Shown here: positions 5,886 through 7,092 of the stretch, piece by piece
Numbering within the stretch: position 1 is the first letter of the stretch
Layout of the letters: each line of letters opens with the position of its first letter
Notes under the pieces: generated by a model
The model's database searches: none
Told to the model about the DNA's origin: nothing
Seen by the model: only the letters and a program-made list of their open reading frames with translations
From: an uncultured Bacilli bacterium
GTDB taxonomy: Bacteria; Bacillota_I; Bacilli_A; RF39; UBA660
Assembly: GCA_944345045.1 (NCBI GenBank)
Contig: CALVMI010000091.1
Coordinates: forward strand, 1-7,092
DNA: 7,092 bases
Reading direction: 5' to 3'
Program-made: the position numbers and the translations under genes

Positions 5886-6510
5886 AAAATTTTCTAAATA
5901 AGCCGATAGCTTTTCCTAAAATAGTGATGTTTTTAAAAATGAAAGGTTGCATTGTATCATTTTCAGGTTGTAAACGTATATGATCTTCTTCTTTATAAAA
6001 GGTTTTTAAAGTGACTTCGTTATTTTCGGTCATAGCTACGACAATATCGCCATTTCGAGCTGTATTTTGTCTTTGAACAATTACGTAATCGCCATCAAAA
6101 ATTCCTTTGTTAATCATTGATTCGCCACTAACTTCTAAGGTGAAAATAGTCTCGCTGTGTGGGACGAGTGTAGACGGTAAGTCAAAAAATTCATTAGGAC
6201 GTTCGATGGCTTCAATAGGATTTCCAGCTGTTACTTTTCCTAATAAAGGAACTTTTATAACATCTTCGTCTTTTTCTAGATATTCATTTTCAACTAAGAT
6301 TTCAATAGTTCGAAATTTATTGCTGGAGTTTTTAATTACGCCGGCTTCTTTTAATTTGTTTAAATGGGCTTGTACGGTTGCAGGACTAGATAATCCTAAA
6401 GATGCTCCGATTTCTCTTACAGCAGGAGGATAACCGTGAGTGGCACTGTATTTTTTTATGAAATCTAGTACTTCTGCTTGTTTTTTAGTAAGGCCTGATT
6501 TTTCTTTCAT
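5884..6510 (-). CDS. lexA: LexA repressor of the SOS response
   Basis: LexA represses DNA-damage genes and inactivates itself by RecA-stimulated autocleavage. The 208-residue product has the family layout. A winged helix-turn-helix spans about 6-70 (GLTKKQAEVLDFIKKY, then YPPAVREIG and the recognition helix SSPATVQAHLNKL). The cleavage site is Ala95-Gly96 in GKVTAGNP. The catalytic domain has Ser131 in SGESM and Lys169 in VTLKTF, followed by the C-terminal ILGKAIGLFRKF. All catalytic residues are intact. The start at 6510 is chosen because GGAGAGTGA precedes it and because the promoter maps between 6533 and 6561; an ATG at 6573 in the same frame lies upstream of that promoter and cannot be used. 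The recognition helix resembles that of Bacillus LexA, in agreement with the GAAC-N4-GTTT box overlapping its promoter. Confidence 0.96.
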   Translation of the reverse strand: MKEKSGLTKKQAEVLDFIKKYSATHGYPPAVREIGASLGLSSPATVQAHLNKLKEAGVIKNSSNKFRTIEILVENEYLEKDEDVIKVPLLGKVTAGNPIEAIERPNEFFDLPSTLVPHSETIFTLEVSGESMINKGIFDGDYVIVQRQNTARNGDIVVAMTENNEVTLKTFYKEEDHIRLQPENDTMQPFIFKNITILGKAIGLFRKF

Positions 6511-6532
6511 TTTTAAATCACTCTCCATATTC

Positions 6533-6561
6533 ATATTAACATGACATGCAAAGAATGTCAA
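6533..6561 (-). promoter_or_regulatory. Promoter of lexA
   Basis: On the minus strand, a perfect -35 TTGACA (6561 to 6556) is followed after exactly 17 bases by TGT-TAATAT (6541 to 6533), an extended -10 with 4/6 in the hexamer. Transcription should begin near 6526, leaving about 16 bases of leader with the ribosome site before the ATG at 6510. Confidence 0.75.
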
Positions 6562-6571
6562 ACAATTGTTC
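6560..6571 (-). promoter_or_regulatory. Candidate LexA operator over the lexA -35 box
   Basis: Read on the minus strand, GAACAATTGTTT matches the Bacillus-type LexA box core GAAC-N4-GTTY. Bases 6561-6570 are a perfect ten-base palindrome. The site overlaps the first two bases of the -35 hexamer, so LexA bound here would block RNA polymerase, giving the usual autoregulation. The outer flanking bases (T and G in place of C) do not match the Bacillus consensus. Confidence 0.6.
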
Positions 6572-6627
6572 ATTGTATGATTCTTTGTAAAAGAAATACA
6601 ATCTTCTTTTATTTTTGTGAATTCTTA

Positions 6628-6636
6628 TGCTATAAT
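6628..6636 (+). promoter_or_regulatory. Extended -10 promoter of the pilin-like gene
   Basis: TGC-TATAAT is a perfect extended -10. The -35 at the matching distance is poor (TTTATT, 6608-6613). Transcription should begin near 6643, past the ATG at 6641, which supports the ATG at 6662 as the pilin-like start. Confidence 0.6.
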
Positions 6637-6661
6637 TAAGATGGAGAAAGTAGGAAAAGGA

Positions 6662-7092
6662 ATGAAAAAAGGATTTACTTTAATTGAAGTTTTAGCAGCC
6701 TTGGTATTAATAAGTGTGATTATTTTGATTGCTGTACCTGTATATACCGGTGTAAGAGAAAGTGTTAATGAAAGCATCTATGAATCAAAGGTAGAAGAAT
6801 TATTAGCTAAAGCAACAAGTTATGCAAGTGAAACAAACCGTATGGTTTTTGATGTGGAAACTTTGATCGAAGAAGGTTTAATCAGTGCAGATAATGAACG
6901 AGGAGAATTTAAAGATCCAAGAGATGGAAGAAGTATGCTTTGTGATATCATCCAAGTTGTTTTTCAAGATAATCAATTTGTGGCTAACATAATTGTCAGT
7001 GAAATTTGTTATGATGACGATGAGTTAGAAAATCTATATGGAATGATAGAACTAAAGTTATATAAAGATATGAATTTAACTGAAGAAGTAGA
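6662..7092 (+). CDS. Prepilin-type (class III signal peptide) protein, 3' end outside window
   Basis: The N-terminus MKKGFTLIEVLAALVLISVI is a textbook type IV prepilin leader: a three-residue basic start, prepilin-peptidase cleavage after Gly4, Phe5 as the methylated first mature residue and Glu9 (mature +5), then a hydrophobic helix to about residue 28. The protein should be cleaved by a PilD/ComC-type peptidase and assembled into a pilus or pseudopilus, as ComG or Tfp components are. After the helix come a polar region (VRESVNESIYESKVEELLAKA, an extended amphipathic helix) and an acidic globular part with two cysteines, Cys94 and Cys116, that could form a disulfide. At least 143 codons are present and no stop is reached. 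AGGA (6652-6655) lies 6 bases before the ATG at 6662; an in-frame ATG at 6641 sits at the transcription start and is unlikely. The specific pilus system cannot be told from this part alone. Confidence 0.88.
   Translation, partial: MKKGFTLIEVLAALVLISVIILIAVPVYTGVRESVNESIYESKVEELLAKATSYASETNRMVFDVETLIEEGLISADNERGEFKDPRDGRSMLCDIIQVVFQDNQFVANIIVSEICYDDDELENLYGMIELKLYKDMNLTEEV

Noticed and set aside
6107..6433. A 108-codon plus-strand frame opposite lexA
   Set aside because: It is a shadow of the lexA coding sequence. There is no ribosome site and the product has no recognisable features.
6511..6573. An upstream in-frame ATG at 6573 that would lengthen LexA by 21 residues
   Set aside because: The lexA promoter and LexA box lie between 6533 and 6571, inside that extension, and the added residues do not match the family. 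The ATG at 6510 has a ribosome site and gives the normal length.
1..7092. Use of TGA as tryptophan (Mollicutes code)
   Set aside because: All tryptophans in the conserved proteins are TGG, no gene contains an internal TGA, and TGA closes lspA and the left-edge gene at sensible places.
1..7092. CRISPR arrays, insertion sequences, tRNA or rRNA genes, riboswitches, origin-type repeats
   Set aside because: I looked on both strands and found no spaced direct repeats, transposase motifs, cloverleaf-like segments or conserved riboswitch cores.

Overview
The window is AT-rich, compact DNA with the gene content of a low-GC Bacillota, most likely an uncultured or little-studied Bacilli lineage. The signs are Shine-Dalgarno sites close to AAGGAGG, sigma-A-type promoters with extended -10 boxes, a SufS/SufU pair, an lspA-rluD pair as in Bacillus (lspA-ylyB), a YlmC/YmxH-type PRC-barrel protein and a LexA whose operator resembles the Bacillus type. 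The standard genetic code fits: tryptophan is always TGG, no gene has an internal TGA, and TGA ends two genes. LexA and the pilin-like gene also argue against a true Mycoplasma.

Layout. Bases 1-75 are the last codons of a plus-strand gene cut by the window edge, probably a secreted or pilin-like protein, followed by a hairpin terminator (120-154). Next is a self-contained iron-sulfur unit, sufS-sufU (242-1845), with its own promoter (143-171) and a terminator overlapping the sufU stop. A small PRC-barrel gene (1895-2122) and an unrecognised 211-residue gene (2267-2902) follow. lspA (2964-3440) and rluD (3412-4302) overlap by 29 bases, lspA having a strong promoter but almost no leader. A small four-helix membrane protein lies on the minus strand (4285-4620), overlapping the rluD tail and diverging from a rhomboid protease gene (4690-5832). 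A symmetric terminator (5847-5885) serves both the rhomboid gene and convergent lexA (5884-6510, minus). lexA diverges from a gene for a prepilin-type protein that runs off the right edge (6662-7092).

How the genes relate. SufS supplies sulfane sulfur and SufU accepts it, the first step of iron-sulfur assembly; the SufBCD scaffold genes are not here. LspA, the rhomboid protease, the small membrane protein and the pilin-like proteins at both edges all concern the cell envelope. LexA appears to be autoregulated through a box overlapping its own -35. Most of the window is ordinary core-genome sequence. No mobile element, CRISPR array, RNA gene or obviously new multi-gene system was seen. The points most worth a second look are the unrecognised 211-residue protein, the isolated sufSU unit, the near-leaderless lspA transcript and the pilin-like gene beside lexA.
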